Shown: piece after piece, positions 1-8,214 of the stretch
How the letters are laid out: each line of letters begins with the position of its first letter
Position numbering within the stretch: position 1 is the first letter of the stretch
Origin: Chamaesiphon sp.
Lineage (GTDB): Bacteria; Cyanobacteriota; Cyanobacteriia; Cyanobacteriales; Chamaesiphonaceae
Assembly (NCBI GenBank): GCA_026786125.1
Contig: JAJAYU010000100.1
Span: forward strand, 1-23,438
Direction of reading: 5' to 3'
DNA: 23,438 nt
The notes under the pieces: model-generated
Seen by the model: the letters and a program-made list of their open reading frames with translations, nothing else
What the model was told of the DNA's origin: nothing
Databases searched by the model: none
Translations under genes and position numbers: made by a program

Positions 1-133
1 CTGTAGGTTGGGTTGAAGAATGTTGGCGTTAGCGGAGCGTTTGCCTTAGCAATAGCCTCTCCGTGAGGAGACAACCCAACATGCCCAACTCAGATTCTCC
101 TTCAGGAGACAACTCAACACACCAGGAAAATAG
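1..133. repeat. Intergenic dispersed-repeat cluster at left edge
   Basis: No gene is seen here. The stretch holds a 15-base word at 1-15 (ctgtaggttgggttg) whose exact reverse complement recurs at 11481-11495, and a gcgttagcggagcg-type short dispersed repeat at about 26-57. Two similar units, 58-83 and 96-121, each begin with a small hairpin (tctcc-gtga-ggaga at 58-71; tctcc-ttca-ggaga at 96-109) and continue with a gacaacccaac-like tail. Repeats of this style are common between cyanobacterial genes. The segment lies just downstream of the ldcA-like gene on the minus strand and may act as its 3' end. Confidence 0.6.
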
Positions 134-1039
134 CTAGTTTCCAACACACTTTAATTTGCCTGTATTTCCGTCTAAAACTGCGATTGCACCAACAGGAAGT
201 GCGGCGTTGCAGCCGTCGTGTCCAAAGGGAAGATTGGCGACGATGGGAATTTGGAGATCTGTGAGTCGATCTCGGAGGACTTCTTCTACTGTAAAGCTTG
301 GCACACCTGCTGGAGGGTCACATTGACTAAATCTACCAATGGCAATGCCAGCAACTTTAGAGAGTGCGCCAGTGAGCCGCCAGTGAGTGAGTAATCGATC
401 AATCCGATAGGGAGCTTCTGTGACATCTTCGATCGCCAAGATTGTACCAGTTAAATCTGGCTCAAAGGCAGTGCCCAGTAGATGAGTTGCGACAGTAAGA
501 TTGCAGGGAAACAATTTTCCAGTAGCGACTCCGCCCACCCAGCTATCGCCCTCAAGTGGTGGGAGTGGTTGTCCGCTGACTAGCCCAAATAATCGATCGA
601 TCGACCAGTCCGGCTCATCAGCTAAAGTAGTCAACAATGGCCCATGTACACCGACAATTCCTTGCTGGGCCAGACTCCACAATAATGCGGTAATATCTGA
701 GAATCCAATTAACCATTTGGGTGTAGCCACTGGACTCCACTGCCAATCTTCTAATAGTCTCATGCCGCCATAACCGCCTCGGACACACAAGATCGCTCGA
801 CATTCGGGGTCACTCCAAGCCATAGCTAATTGGGCGCGTCGAGCTGCATCTATACCTGCAAGATAACCCCATCCATCGGTAATAATATCTGGTGATATTT
901 CCACCCGATAACCGTGTTCGCGCCAAATCTCGATCCCTCGATCTAGGGCAGTTCCCTCCCGTAATCTACCACTCGGTGCGATTACTCGTAACAAATCTCC
1001 ACTTTTAAGGGGTAAAGGTGTTTGAGAAGGGTAAATCAT
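134..1039 (-). CDS. ldcA: LD-carboxypeptidase (peptidase family S66)
   Basis: Cytoplasmic serine peptidase of the muramoyltetrapeptide carboxypeptidase family, which trims the terminal D-Ala from recycled murein tetrapeptides. The 301-residue length is normal for S66. The expected catalytic triad is visible: Ser114 in GFSDIT, Glu204 in AIEDV and His274 in PFGHDG. The RGGYGG motif near residue 87 and YRIDRLL near 211 are also typical. There is no signal peptide, in keeping with a cytosolic recycling enzyme. The ATG at 1037-1039 is used because the N-terminal segment (LKSGDLLRVIAPSG) is the normal family start. It is transcribed divergently from the PP2C gene across 218 bp. Some S66 proteins are instead microcin-immunity (MccF) proteins; nothing in the neighbourhood supports that here. 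Confidence 0.9.
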   Translation of the reverse strand: MIYPSQTPLPLKSGDLLRVIAPSGRLREGTALDRGIEIWREHGYRVEISPDIITDGWGYLAGIDAARRAQLAMAWSDPECRAILCVRGGYGGMRLLEDWQWSPVATPKWLIGFSDITALLWSLAQQGIVGVHGPLLTTLADEPDWSIDRLFGLVSGQPLPPLEGDSWVGGVATGKLFPCNLTVATHLLGTAFEPDLTGTILAIEDVTEAPYRIDRLLTHWRLTGALSKVAGIAIGRFSQCDPPAGVPSFTVEEVLRDRLTDLQIPIVANLPFGHDGCNAALPVGAIAVLDGNTGKLKCVGN

Positions 1040-1257
1040 GGGTATTTATAAGAGAAGGCGAATATATTTTTAGAGAGATTTAAAGGTTGGCTAGCGATCG
1101 CAGGTTAAAATTTGAATCGACTACTTTCGATCTTGTCAAAGTCTCGATCGCCATCAGCAGCATACCGCCAGATCGACTCGTTGAAAACACCTCAAGCCAC
1201 CCACCTGAATTGCCATGATAGCGCAAACTATCGGCTGACCGGAGCAACCCCAACCCC
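1040..1257. promoter_or_regulatory. Divergent intergenic region, LD-carboxypeptidase / PP2C
   Basis: Contains the upstream regions of two divergent genes. A HIP1 octamer (GCGATCGC) lies at 1094-1101. No clear -35/-10 pair or operator could be singled out. A short open frame on the minus strand here looks non-coding. Confidence 0.4.
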
Positions 1258-3144
1258 ATGACCAATCAATTAGCGACAAAGATCGTCTGTCCCAATCCTG
1301 AATGTCAGGCTCCCAATCCAGTGATTCACAATTTTTGTGCTCATTGTCGGACTGCTATTCCTAAAGTTTATTTGTGGGCTGTGGGCGAGGATGTCTCCAG
1401 CTTGAAAGTCGGTCAGACATTGGCAAATAACCGTTATGTCGTTGTCAATAGTGGGGTACTATTGGATACCAAACCAGGTTGGCAACCAGAAGTAGTCGAG
1501 AAAGTACCTGACTTTATTAGGCCTTATCTGCACTTGGTTGAGCACCGTCCGCATATTCCTCAAGTCTATGGCGCGATTGCCTTAAATCGATCGGGACGCA
1601 GAACCAGCACGTTATGGTTGCTAGAAAAAGTACCGATTTATAGCGATGGTTTAGGGGCTGCTTTTGCGGGTAGGATCATGCCCGAAATCAGTGAGAGTTG
1701 GAAAGGTGCTGGCTCGATGCGCCAACTCAATTGGCTCTGGCAAATCGCGAATATGTGGGACGCGATGGAGGGTGAAGATGTGAATAGAACCCTGCTGCAT
1801 CAAGAAGTATTGCGAGTTGAAGGTGGATTAGTTCGGGCGATCGAATTGATGCCAAATGGTGATTCCAAGCCAAAATTAGCCGAACTGGGCAAGCTCTGGA
1901 AGCACTGGCAAAAACATGCGCGGATTGGGATTGCTCAGACCTTGGAGAAAATTTGTAACGGCTTGGCAAAAGAAGAAATTGTGACCGCCACACAATTGAT
2001 TGCAGCCCTAGATGAAGCCCTGCGAACTGTGGGTCAGAAGCAGTTTCTCAATTGTAATTATCTTGCCCTCAGTCATACAGGGCCAACCCGCAAGCAGAAT
2101 GAAGATTCTTGCTATCCAGCTAGTGGCGATCCACTTTATCAGAATACTGGCGACGATCTCAGTCTGGCGATCGTCTGTGATGGAGTCGGTGGGCACCAAG
2201 GCGGCGAAGTAGCATCTGCTCTAGCGATCGATACCATTCACCGTCGGATCGAAAACGTCCTTGACAAACCCGAAAATCGCTATCCCGATAGTATCGCGAT
2301 CCAAATCGAGAATTCTACCTGCGTTGCCAACGACCAAATCAGTCTACGGAATGACAGCGAAAATCGCCAGGAACGCGAACGCATGGGTACGACAATGGTA
2401 ATGACGCTAGTTTATGGTCACGAAGCTTACATCGCCCATATTGGCGACAGTCGCGTCTACCGGATTACCCGTACTGGTTGTCATCAAATGACCTTAGATG
2501 ACGATCTAGCCACTAGAGAAGTCCGACTCAATGGGATTTTGTACCGACAAGCCTTGGGGATGAGCAGTTCGGGTTCTCTGTTTCAAGCCTTGGGGATGAA
2601 TTCTTCTACAGCTCTGCATCCAAATATTCGGCGACTGATTGTAGATGAGGAATGTATCTTTATGCTCTGCTCTGATGGCGTGAGCGATCGCGATCGAGTA
2701 GATCAGTACTGGCAAACTGAGATTCTCCCTCTCTTGGAGGGCAAAGTCGATCTCGCAACTGCTTGTCAGCGGATGATCAATATGGCAAATACCCATAATG
2801 GACACGACAACTCTACCGTGGCTCTCGTCCATTGTCAGGTCAAACAACCCGTCGAAGCGGGACAAAACACCGCCTCCGAGTTCCCGAAGGATGCCGCTGC
2901 TGCTGCGTTAGCACATACGGATACCTTGCTACTCGCCAATCCTGAAAGTCACAGTGGTAGTATCGAACGAAACCGCGTGAAAACTATTGGCGAAAAAAGC
3001 TCAAAAGGCTCTAATTCTAACAACAAAAAACCCCTATTATTAGGGGCGATCGGTCTAGTCTTGTTAGTTACAATTGGTACAGGTGGATGGTTTTTTACTC
3101 AGGGTAAGCCAAATGTGCCAGATGCTACTAGTACTCCTAAGTAG
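1258..3144 (+). CDS. Zinc-ribbon, PP2C-family Ser/Thr phosphatase with C-terminal membrane anchor
   Basis: Predicted metal-dependent protein phosphatase of 628 residues. Residues 11-30 form a zinc ribbon (Cys11, Cys16, Cys27, Cys30). Residues about 50-275 are a poorly conserved helical region whose order (VGQTLANNRYVVV, then LNWLWQIANMW) resembles a degraded protein kinase with no catalytic loop; this is inference. The PP2C domain runs from about 285 to 545, with metal-binding motifs CDGVGGHQGG (Asp308), GTTMVMT, HIGDSRVYR (Asp397), CSDGVSD (Asp473) and GHDNST (Asp517). A basic, Ser/Asn-rich linker precedes a single membrane helix at about 592-613. The whole catalytic part would therefore sit in the cytoplasm, tethered by its tail. 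A 16-base direct repeat (2548-2563 and 2584-2599) encodes two QALGM segments 12 residues apart. The substrate is unknown. The start fits because the zinc ribbon begins within ten residues. Confidence 0.9.
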   Translation: MTNQLATKIVCPNPECQAPNPVIHNFCAHCRTAIPKVYLWAVGEDVSSLKVGQTLANNRYVVVNSGVLLDTKPGWQPEVVEKVPDFIRPYLHLVEHRPHIPQVYGAIALNRSGRRTSTLWLLEKVPIYSDGLGAAFAGRIMPEISESWKGAGSMRQLNWLWQIANMWDAMEGEDVNRTLLHQEVLRVEGGLVRAIELMPNGDSKPKLAELGKLWKHWQKHARIGIAQTLEKICNGLAKEEIVTATQLIAALDEALRTVGQKQFLNCNYLALSHTGPTRKQNEDSCYPASGDPLYQNTGDDLSLAIVCDGVGGHQGGEVASALAIDTIHRRIENVLDKPENRYPDSIAIQIENSTCVANDQISLRNDSENRQERERMGTTMVMTLVYGHEAYIAHIGDSRVYRITRTGCHQMTLDDDLATREVRLNGILYRQALGMSSSGSLFQALGMNSSTALHPNIRRLIVDEECIFMLCSDGVSDRDRVDQYWQTEILPLLEGKVDLATACQRMINMANTHNGHDNSTVALVHCQVKQPVEAGQNTASEFPKDAAAAALAHTDTLLLANPESHSGSIERNRVKTIGEKSSKGSNSNNKKPLLLGAIGLVLLVTIGTGGWFFTQGKPNVPDATSTPK

Positions 3145-3220
3145 GGAATGGTGGCGGAGATGGGGGGATGGGGAGATGGGGAAGCTTGCATTTCTCCTCC
3201 CAACTCCAATCTCCCAACTC
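3145..3220. repeat. GATGGGG heptamer-type repeat between convergent genes
   Basis: The short gap between the convergent PP2C and cyclophilin genes contains a degenerate tandem of gatgggg/gatgggga units at about 3158-3182, followed by a C/T-rich stretch (ctcccaactcc twice). This is the short tandem-repeat type seen between many cyanobacterial genes. Confidence 0.5.
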
Positions 3221-4315
3221 CTAAACTTTCAACAAATCCGCGCCTTCAATCACTTTTGCAGATATGATTTTGTCATCAGCTTTGAGTTGTCCGAGCACTT
3301 CTTGCCCTGATGTCACATAACCAAATACTGTATAGCGTCCGTCGAGCAGATTGCGTCCAGCGGGAGTTAATTCTGGCTCGAACAGGAAGAAAAAGAACTG
3401 CGACGAACCACCATTTGGATCGGCATCAGAACGTGCCATTGCGACGGCACCATAGGAAGAGAATGGTAATACTGGTTCCTCACGGAATCTACCAGCATCT
3501 TCCATTGTGATGCCATACATGGGTTCTTTATCGCCTTTGACCATTACTTCTAATGGTACCGCTCGATACTTTTTGGTTTTGGGATCGATGAAACCAATTT
3601 CATCTCCAGGTGGATCGCCAATTTGGAGCACATAATCATTCTCGGCGCGGGTGAAGGCGAGATTATTATAAAAGCCGCGATTGACGAGATCGACAAAGTT
3701 ACCTGCTGTTACTGGTGCAGTGTAACCATCGACGATGATATTGATATCACCCTTGGTAGTCTTGAAGGCGATCGTTGCCCGACCTTGAAGCTGTGGGATA
3801 TTGCTATACTCGGCTGGTACTGTATAGGGAAAACCCGTCACCATTGCCGCTTCAAGTACACCAATTTTCGCTAGAGCCTGAGCGCGTTCGACTTGTACTT
3901 GCGGTTTATTCTTTGCTTCTACCGAAATAGCTAGAGCATCGACGCTAGTTTGAATTTCGTTAATTAGAGTTTGTGCCTCAGCTTGCTTGGCTGCGGGGAT
4001 GCTCTTGAGGATATCAGCTTGTTTGGTTTTCAATACCACAGCAGCTTTCTTGACATCACTATTGATTGTGCCCCATTGTTTCCCCCGCATGTGATTGGAA
4101 ATATCTTCTAGGCTATCCTGAAGATCCCGCACTGGTTTATTATTGATCGGTAGTGCGTACCGCAAGATCGCCTGTCCGTCCGTAATGGCATTTCCCGAAG
4201 GTAATAGGGTTCCGGCATTCACTCCTCCAGCTAGACTGAAAAAGAGGATGGTAAGTATCCCCGTTTGTAACCATTTTCGCCAGCGGCTGAGTATAGATTT
4301 TTTGCCCGTTTGCAT
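3221..4315 (-). CDS. Cyclophilin-type peptidyl-prolyl isomerase, TLP40/CYP38-like
   Basis: Exported peptidyl-prolyl cis-trans isomerase-like protein of 364 residues, probably in the thylakoid lumen or periplasm. The N-terminus has a basic stretch followed by a hydrophobic core and a likely signal-peptidase site (SLAGGVNA before GTLLP). Residues about 50-165 form a helical domain (LQDSLEDISNHMRGKQW onward, then the QAEAQTLINEIQTSVDAL helix). The C-terminal cyclophilin domain from about 180 carries TTKGDINI, GNFVDLVNRGFY, GGSSQFFFFL and LDGRYTVFGYV. This helical-plus-cyclophilin order matches plant CYP38/TLP40, which assists photosystem II assembly; in those proteins isomerase activity is weak or absent, so a chaperone role is as likely as catalysis. 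ATG at 4313-4315. It lies 139 bp downstream of the response-regulator gene on the same strand. Confidence 0.9.
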   Translation of the reverse strand: MQTGKKSILSRWRKWLQTGILTILFFSLAGGVNAGTLLPSGNAITDGQAILRYALPINNKPVRDLQDSLEDISNHMRGKQWGTINSDVKKAAVVLKTKQADILKSIPAAKQAEAQTLINEIQTSVDALAISVEAKNKPQVQVERAQALAKIGVLEAAMVTGFPYTVPAEYSNIPQLQGRATIAFKTTKGDINIIVDGYTAPVTAGNFVDLVNRGFYNNLAFTRAENDYVLQIGDPPGDEIGFIDPKTKKYRAVPLEVMVKGDKEPMYGITMEDAGRFREEPVLPFSSYGAVAMARSDADPNGGSSQFFFFLFEPELTPAGRNLLDGRYTVFGYVTSGQEVLGQLKADDKIISAKVIEGADLLKV

Positions 4316-4454
4316 TTCTAAAAAGTATTAATATAATCTCTCCCCCATTTTGCCACATCCCTGCCCTCGTCAGCTCTGGGATTTTCGGTCAAGATTGAGT
4401 CTTGTTCCCAACTATTCAGCACCGCAATTTGATTAATTCGATTTGCTCCCAACT

Positions 4455-5117
4455 TCAAATTGACGGATCACAAAGTTGTTGCTGTCGAGCAATCAGGATC
4501 GCATGAGATCGATCGCGCGCACCCAATTTGTGTAACATCGCATGGACATGAACTCTAACAGTTGCAGGAGCAATATAGAGAGTTTCGGCGATATCTCGAT
4601 CGATCTTGCCAGCGACAATGAGAGCCAGGATTTCCCGTTCGCGATTGGTTAACGAAATCCCCTGGGGTTGTAGCCGTTCGCCCCCAGGATTGATCATTGT
4701 CGATCGAATTTCTTCAGTAGCAGTCCGATCCCACCAAGATGCTCCCGCCGCCACCGAACGCACTGCCAGGATCAGCATCTCCGCCGCAATCCCCTTGAGA
4801 CAATAACCATTAACACCAGCTTCAATTAGTCTAGTAATTAAAGATTGCTCAGAATGAGAAGTCAAAGCTAAGATGGCTAATTGGGGCTGAGACACCTTGA
4901 TTTGACGACAGGCTTCTAATCCGCTCATTCTCGGCAAACCAACATCTAGCAAGACTAAATCGAGAGGATGTCGATTAGCCAGTTCGACAGCAGTTTCACC
5001 ATCAGCAGCTTCCGCCACAATCTCAATATCCGACTCCTGTTGCAGCCGAAACTGCAACCCTAACCGAAAGAGTTCATCATCTTCAACTAGTAAAATTCGG
5101 AGTCGAGAGTTGGGCAA
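4455..5117 (-). CDS. NarL/LuxR-family response regulator
   Basis: Transcription factor of 220 residues. The receiver domain (1-125) has acidic residues Asp13 and Asp14, phospho-acceptor Asp58 in LVLLDVGLP, Thr86 and Lys108, all present. The C-terminal LuxR-type helix-turn-helix (about 155-215) contains LTNREREILALIVAGK and ATVRVHVHAMLHKLG. It is encoded directly after the histidine kinase at 5166-6248 and in the same frame: the 48 bases between the kinase stop and this start are 16 sense codons. The only usable start is TTG at 5115-5117, next to a heptamer repeat (5118-5139), and no ATG or GTG is available in frame before the receiver domain. It is not a KdpE orthologue, because KdpE belongs to the OmpR/winged-helix class. 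Likely partner: the upstream kinase. Likely target: possibly the divergent kdp operon (inference). Confidence 0.88.
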   Translation of the reverse strand: MPNSRLRILLVEDDELFRLGLQFRLQQESDIEIVAEAADGETAVELANRHPLDLVLLDVGLPRMSGLEACRQIKVSQPQLAILALTSHSEQSLITRLIEAGVNGYCLKGIAAEMLILAVRSVAAGASWWDRTATEEIRSTMINPGGERLQPQGISLTNREREILALIVAGKIDRDIAETLYIAPATVRVHVHAMLHKLGARDRSHAILIARQQQLCDPSI

Positions 5118-5139
5118 GGGGTTAGGGGTTAGGGGTTTG
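5118..5139. repeat. GGGGTTA heptamer repeat between kinase and regulator
   Basis: On the plus strand the unit ggggtta occurs twice in tandem and is followed by a partial third copy (ggggttt). It lies in the 48-base linker between the two-component genes, immediately upstream of the regulator's TTG start. A gain or loss of one 7-base unit would change the frame relation of the two genes. Confidence 0.7.
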
Positions 5140-5165
5140 GAACGATCGTCTAATTCTGAAAATCC

Positions 5166-6248
5166 TTAAATCCGGTAAGTTCCGATCGGTAGCTTAAATC
5201 CAAATACTGCACCAACAGCATTACGATTGTCTGCCCAAATTATACCGTGATGGGCTTCGATAATTTGGCGACAGAGGTAGAGTCCCAATCCTGTTCCTTT
5301 AGCTTGCCTATCACTGTGTCCCTGATAAAATCGTTGAAATAGGTGTGGTAATTCTGCTGTAGTAATTCCAGAGCCAGCATCGAGAATTTTTACGACTTGT
5401 TGATCGGCGTGAGATTCCAAAACAATCTCGACTCGTTCACCTCGGCGGGAATGATCGATCGCATTTTTGAGTAGATTGGTAAAAACACGCTGAAGTTGAA
5501 ATCTATCCCCATTTACCCATAAGGATTGACGAAAATCTGATGCACCATAATTAATGCTGAGATAAATTCGATCGGCTGCGGCAAGGGGGCTGAGATGGCT
5601 GACAACTTCTTCAGCTAATGCTGTCAAATCAACTGGGGCAAGAAATAATTGCAATCCTTCTGTATCATTGCGATAGACATCTAAGAGGGTTTCAACTAAT
5701 TGCAAACTGGTTTGATGACTGTGCAACATCATTGCTAAAACTTGTTGTTGTTTGGCAGTCACAGCTCCAAAATTTTCGTGTTGAAATGCTTCTAAAGCAG
5801 CGATCCCACCAAGTAGTGGTGTCTTAAGATCGTGAGTTAAAGTTGATGCAAAATCTTCACGCAGCCTGACTAGTTGTTGTTGAATATCTAGTTGAGATTG
5901 TTGTTTGGTGATCGCGACTCGATAGCTATGATTATTTTCGCTCAACCATCCGGTTAGTATGAGTGTAGCTGAAGCGATCGATCGATCGACTACCATCGCC
6001 ATCGTAATTACTTGACTGTCAGGAATCCAGAGATTAATTAGTGTCAAAATCAATGCGATTATCGTAGTATAAATAGCTGCTGTTCGACCAAACCTAAAGC
6101 TAGCCAATAAAATTGGAGCTATATAAAGGTATCCAAATAGATAGTCTACTGGAGTACATAATTCTAGAGTCAATACTAACATGAATAGCCCAATAATTAA
6201 GCCGATTCTTAACAAATGAGCACGATGAAAAGATGCTTGGTTACTCAT
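5166..6248 (-). CDS. Membrane-bound sensor histidine kinase
   Basis: Sensor kinase of 360 residues. Residues about 12-105 contain three to four hydrophobic helices with almost no extracytoplasmic loop, so the signal is probably sensed in or at the membrane. A short coiled linker (112-130, Gln-rich) leads to the H-box FASTLTHDLKTP with phospho-acceptor His139. The ATPase domain shows the N-box (NLLKNAIDH, Asn262), G1 (ILDAGSGI, Asp290), F-box (LFQRFYQGH) and G2 (GTGLGLYLC). All catalytic boxes are intact, so this should be an active kinase. It is followed by its response regulator and is divergent from kdpA, 233 bp away. There is no PAS, HAMP or Kdp-type sensor domain, so the stimulus cannot be read from sequence. 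ATG at 6246-6248. Confidence 0.92.
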   Translation of the reverse strand: MSNQASFHRAHLLRIGLIIGLFMLVLTLELCTPVDYLFGYLYIAPILLASFRFGRTAAIYTTIIALILTLINLWIPDSQVITMAMVVDRSIASATLILTGWLSENNHSYRVAITKQQSQLDIQQQLVRLREDFASTLTHDLKTPLLGGIAALEAFQHENFGAVTAKQQQVLAMMLHSHQTSLQLVETLLDVYRNDTEGLQLFLAPVDLTALAEEVVSHLSPLAAADRIYLSINYGASDFRQSLWVNGDRFQLQRVFTNLLKNAIDHSRRGERVEIVLESHADQQVVKILDAGSGITTAELPHLFQRFYQGHSDRQAKGTGLGLYLCRQIIEAHHGIIWADNRNAVGAVFGFKLPIGTYRI

Positions 6249-6481
6249 TATTTTATGGATAGTATGTAAGCATTTTTCACTAAATTAGACTGTGATTATC
6301 TGAGATGACATATTCTTAAATCTTAGCTTGAGTTATGGCTAGCAGGCAATACTAATCCTTCAAGATTATTTGTGTTTAGATCGTAACTAAACAAATTTGC
6401 TAAAAGACAAACAGATGTTTAGACATGTAGGAGTAGTGATCTGGTCGATAATAGAAATTGTCCGCTGTTAATCTCTAATTT
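6249..6481. promoter_or_regulatory. Divergent kinase/kdpA control region with repeated TGTTTAG half-sites
   Basis: This 233-bp region separates the kinase gene from kdpA. It carries TGTTTAG at 6373-6379, its inverted partner CTAAACA at 6387-6393 (perfect 7-bp arms, 7-base spacer) and a third TGTTTAG at 6416-6422. GATAAT at 6447-6452 could be a -10 box for kdpA about 30 bases before the ATG. No consensus -35 is seen, and the third half-site sits just upstream of where a -35 would be. The pattern suggests an activator site, but that is inference. Confidence 0.45.
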
Positions 6482-8209
6482 ATGTGGCAAGGACTTTTTC
6501 AAATAGCTTTAACATTATTACCGATCGGCATTATTACCCCGATTTTAGGTAAGTATCTAGCCGTTGTCTTTGAAGCAGATCCTTCAACTCGGCTCAGGAG
6601 TAAATCAGTACTCACTTGGTTAGATTCAGTATTTTCCCACTCAGAACGTGCCATCTATCGATTTAGTCAGATCGATCGAGATCAAGTTATGACAGGCTGG
6701 CAATATGCTCGAGCAATTTTTGCTAGTAATATTGTGATGGGCATATTTGTGTTCATACTTTTAATAACTCAAGCTGGATTACCGTTTAATTCAACGGGAC
6801 TTATTGCGCCGACTTGGGATACCGCTTTACATACGACGATTTCATTTTTAACAAATACAGATCAGCAACATTATTCGGGTGAGACTACTTTTAGTTATGC
6901 CAGTCAGGTATTAGGTTTAGGCTTTTTACTGTTTACCTCTGCGGCAACTGGATTGGCTGTTGGGATTGCTTTCATTAGGGGATTGACTGGTAGATCCTTG
7001 GGTAATTTTTATGTGGATTTAACGCGGGGGATTATCCGAGTTTTATTACCATTATCGATCGTGATTGCCCTATTATTCTTAATTGGTGGAGTACCAGAAA
7101 CCTTAGATCCACCAATTACTGCCACTACTTTAGATGGTGCGACTCAAATAATTGCCGTTGGCCCCGTAGCACATTTTGAAAGTATCAAACAACTGGGTGA
7201 AAATGGCGGCGGTTTTTTTGGGGCTAACTCTGCTCACCCCTTTGAAAATCCAAACAGTTTTACTAATCTAATTGCCACGATCGCGATGATCAGTATTCCG
7301 GCTGCTTTAATTCATACTTATGGCATTTTTGCAGGTAATACCCGCCAATCGTGGTTGATTTTTGGGATGGTATTTGGCTTTTTTATTATCTCGATCGGAA
7401 TTGCCGCAATGGGTGAATATGGGGGCAATCCTCTGATTAATGCTCAACTTGGCTCATCTCAACCAAATTTAGAAGGTAAAGAAGTGCGTTTTGGTTGGGC
7501 ACAAACCGCACTCTGGGCAGTTGCCACCACGGGTACCATGTGTGGAGCCGTGAATGGAATGCTCGATTCGTTCATGCCCGCAGGTGGATTAGTGACACTA
7601 TTTAACTTATTCCTACAAATTATTTGGGGCGGACAAGGAACGGGGACAGCATACTTATTTGTGTACCTGATTTTAGCAGTATTTCTGACAGGTTTAATGG
7701 TTGGGCGCACGCCGGAATTTCTGGGACGCAAGATTGAGAAACCAGAGATTATTTTAGCAAGTGTTGTGTTATTGGTGCATCCGATCGCCGTACTGATTCC
7801 TAGTGCCATTACCTTGGCTTTTCCAGAGACTTTATCAGGGATTAGCAACGCAGGTTTCCACGGGATTTCCCAGGTGGTGTATGAATACGCCTCCGCCTCG
7901 GCAAATAATGGCTCTGGCTTGGAAGGATTGGCTGATTCGGCACCAGCAGCCACGGGATTGTGGTGGAATCTGAGTGCCAGTATGAGTATGTTATTTGGGC
8001 GATATGTACCGATCCTTGCGCTGTTGTTATTGGCAGATGGGATGTCGCGCAAGCAACCCGTACCGATGACTACGGGGACACTCCGCACCGATACGGTGTT
8101 GTTTACCAGTGTGACTGCGGGGGTAATTCTGGTATTGGGGGCGTTGAGTTTTTTCCCGATTTTGGCATTAGGACCGATCGCCGAAGCCTTTCAAATTCAT
8201 AATCTATAA
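6482..8209 (+). CDS. kdpA: Potassium-transporting ATPase, K+-channel subunit KdpA
   Basis: Inner-membrane subunit of the Kdp pump that binds and conducts K+, of the SKT/Trk-like channel superfamily. The 575-residue length is typical. Four pore-loop regions are recognisable: [14 protein letters not shown] (near 120), [19 protein letters not shown] (near 240), [16 protein letters not shown] (near 358) and [13 protein letters not shown] (near 470), with about ten membrane helices between them. It is the first gene of the kdp operon; kdpB starts five bases after its stop, which suggests translational coupling. The ATG at 6482 follows the divergent control region and has no obvious Shine-Dalgarno sequence. 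The pump acts as KdpFABC, energised by KdpB, and is normally induced by K+ limitation. Confidence 0.97.
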   Translation: MWQGLFQIALTLLPIGIITPILGKYLAVVFEADPSTRLRSKSVLTWLDSVFSHSERAIYRFSQIDRDQVMTGWQYARAIFASNIVMGIFVFILLITQAGLPFNSTGLIAPTWDTALHTTISFLTNTDQQHYSGETTFSYASQVLGLGFLLFTSAATGLAVGIAFIRGLTGRSLGNFYVDLTRGIIRVLLPLSIVIALLFLIGGVPETLDPPITATTLDGATQIIAVGPVAHFESIKQLGENGGGFFGANSAHPFENPNSFTNLIATIAMISIPAALIHTYGIFAGNTRQSWLIFGMVFGFFIISIGIAAMGEYGGNPLINAQLGSSQPNLEGKEVRFGWAQTALWAVATTGTMCGAVNGMLDSFMPAGGLVTLFNLFLQIIWGGQGTGTAYLFVYLILAVFLTGLMVGRTPEFLGRKIEKPEIILASVVLLVHPIAVLIPSAITLAFPETLSGISNAGFHGISQVVYEYASASANNGSGLEGLADSAPAATGLWWNLSASMSMLFGRYVPILALLLLADGMSRKQPVPMTTGTLRTDTVLFTSVTAGVILVLGALSFFPILALGPIAEAFQIHNL

Positions 8210-8214
8210 TTACT

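Noticed and set aside
4455..5117. Response regulator as KdpE
   Set aside because: The DNA-binding domain is LuxR/NarL helix-turn-helix, not the OmpR winged helix of KdpE. Any role in kdp control would be a substitution, not orthology.
5118..5139. Tandem heptamers as a CRISPR or telomere-like array
   Set aside because: Only two to three 7-base units without spacers; this is a short tandem repeat as found at several other gene ends here.
5971..5990. Runs of GATCGATCG as possible protein-binding sites
   Set aside because: Such runs occur throughout the window inside genes and between them. They are part of the general CGATCG/HIP1 excess of the genome.
7459..8088. 209-residue minus-strand open frame inside kdpA
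   Set aside because: It lies entirely antisense to conserved KdpA helices and its composition (Asn/Pro/Ala-rich with no motif) fits reversed membrane codons.
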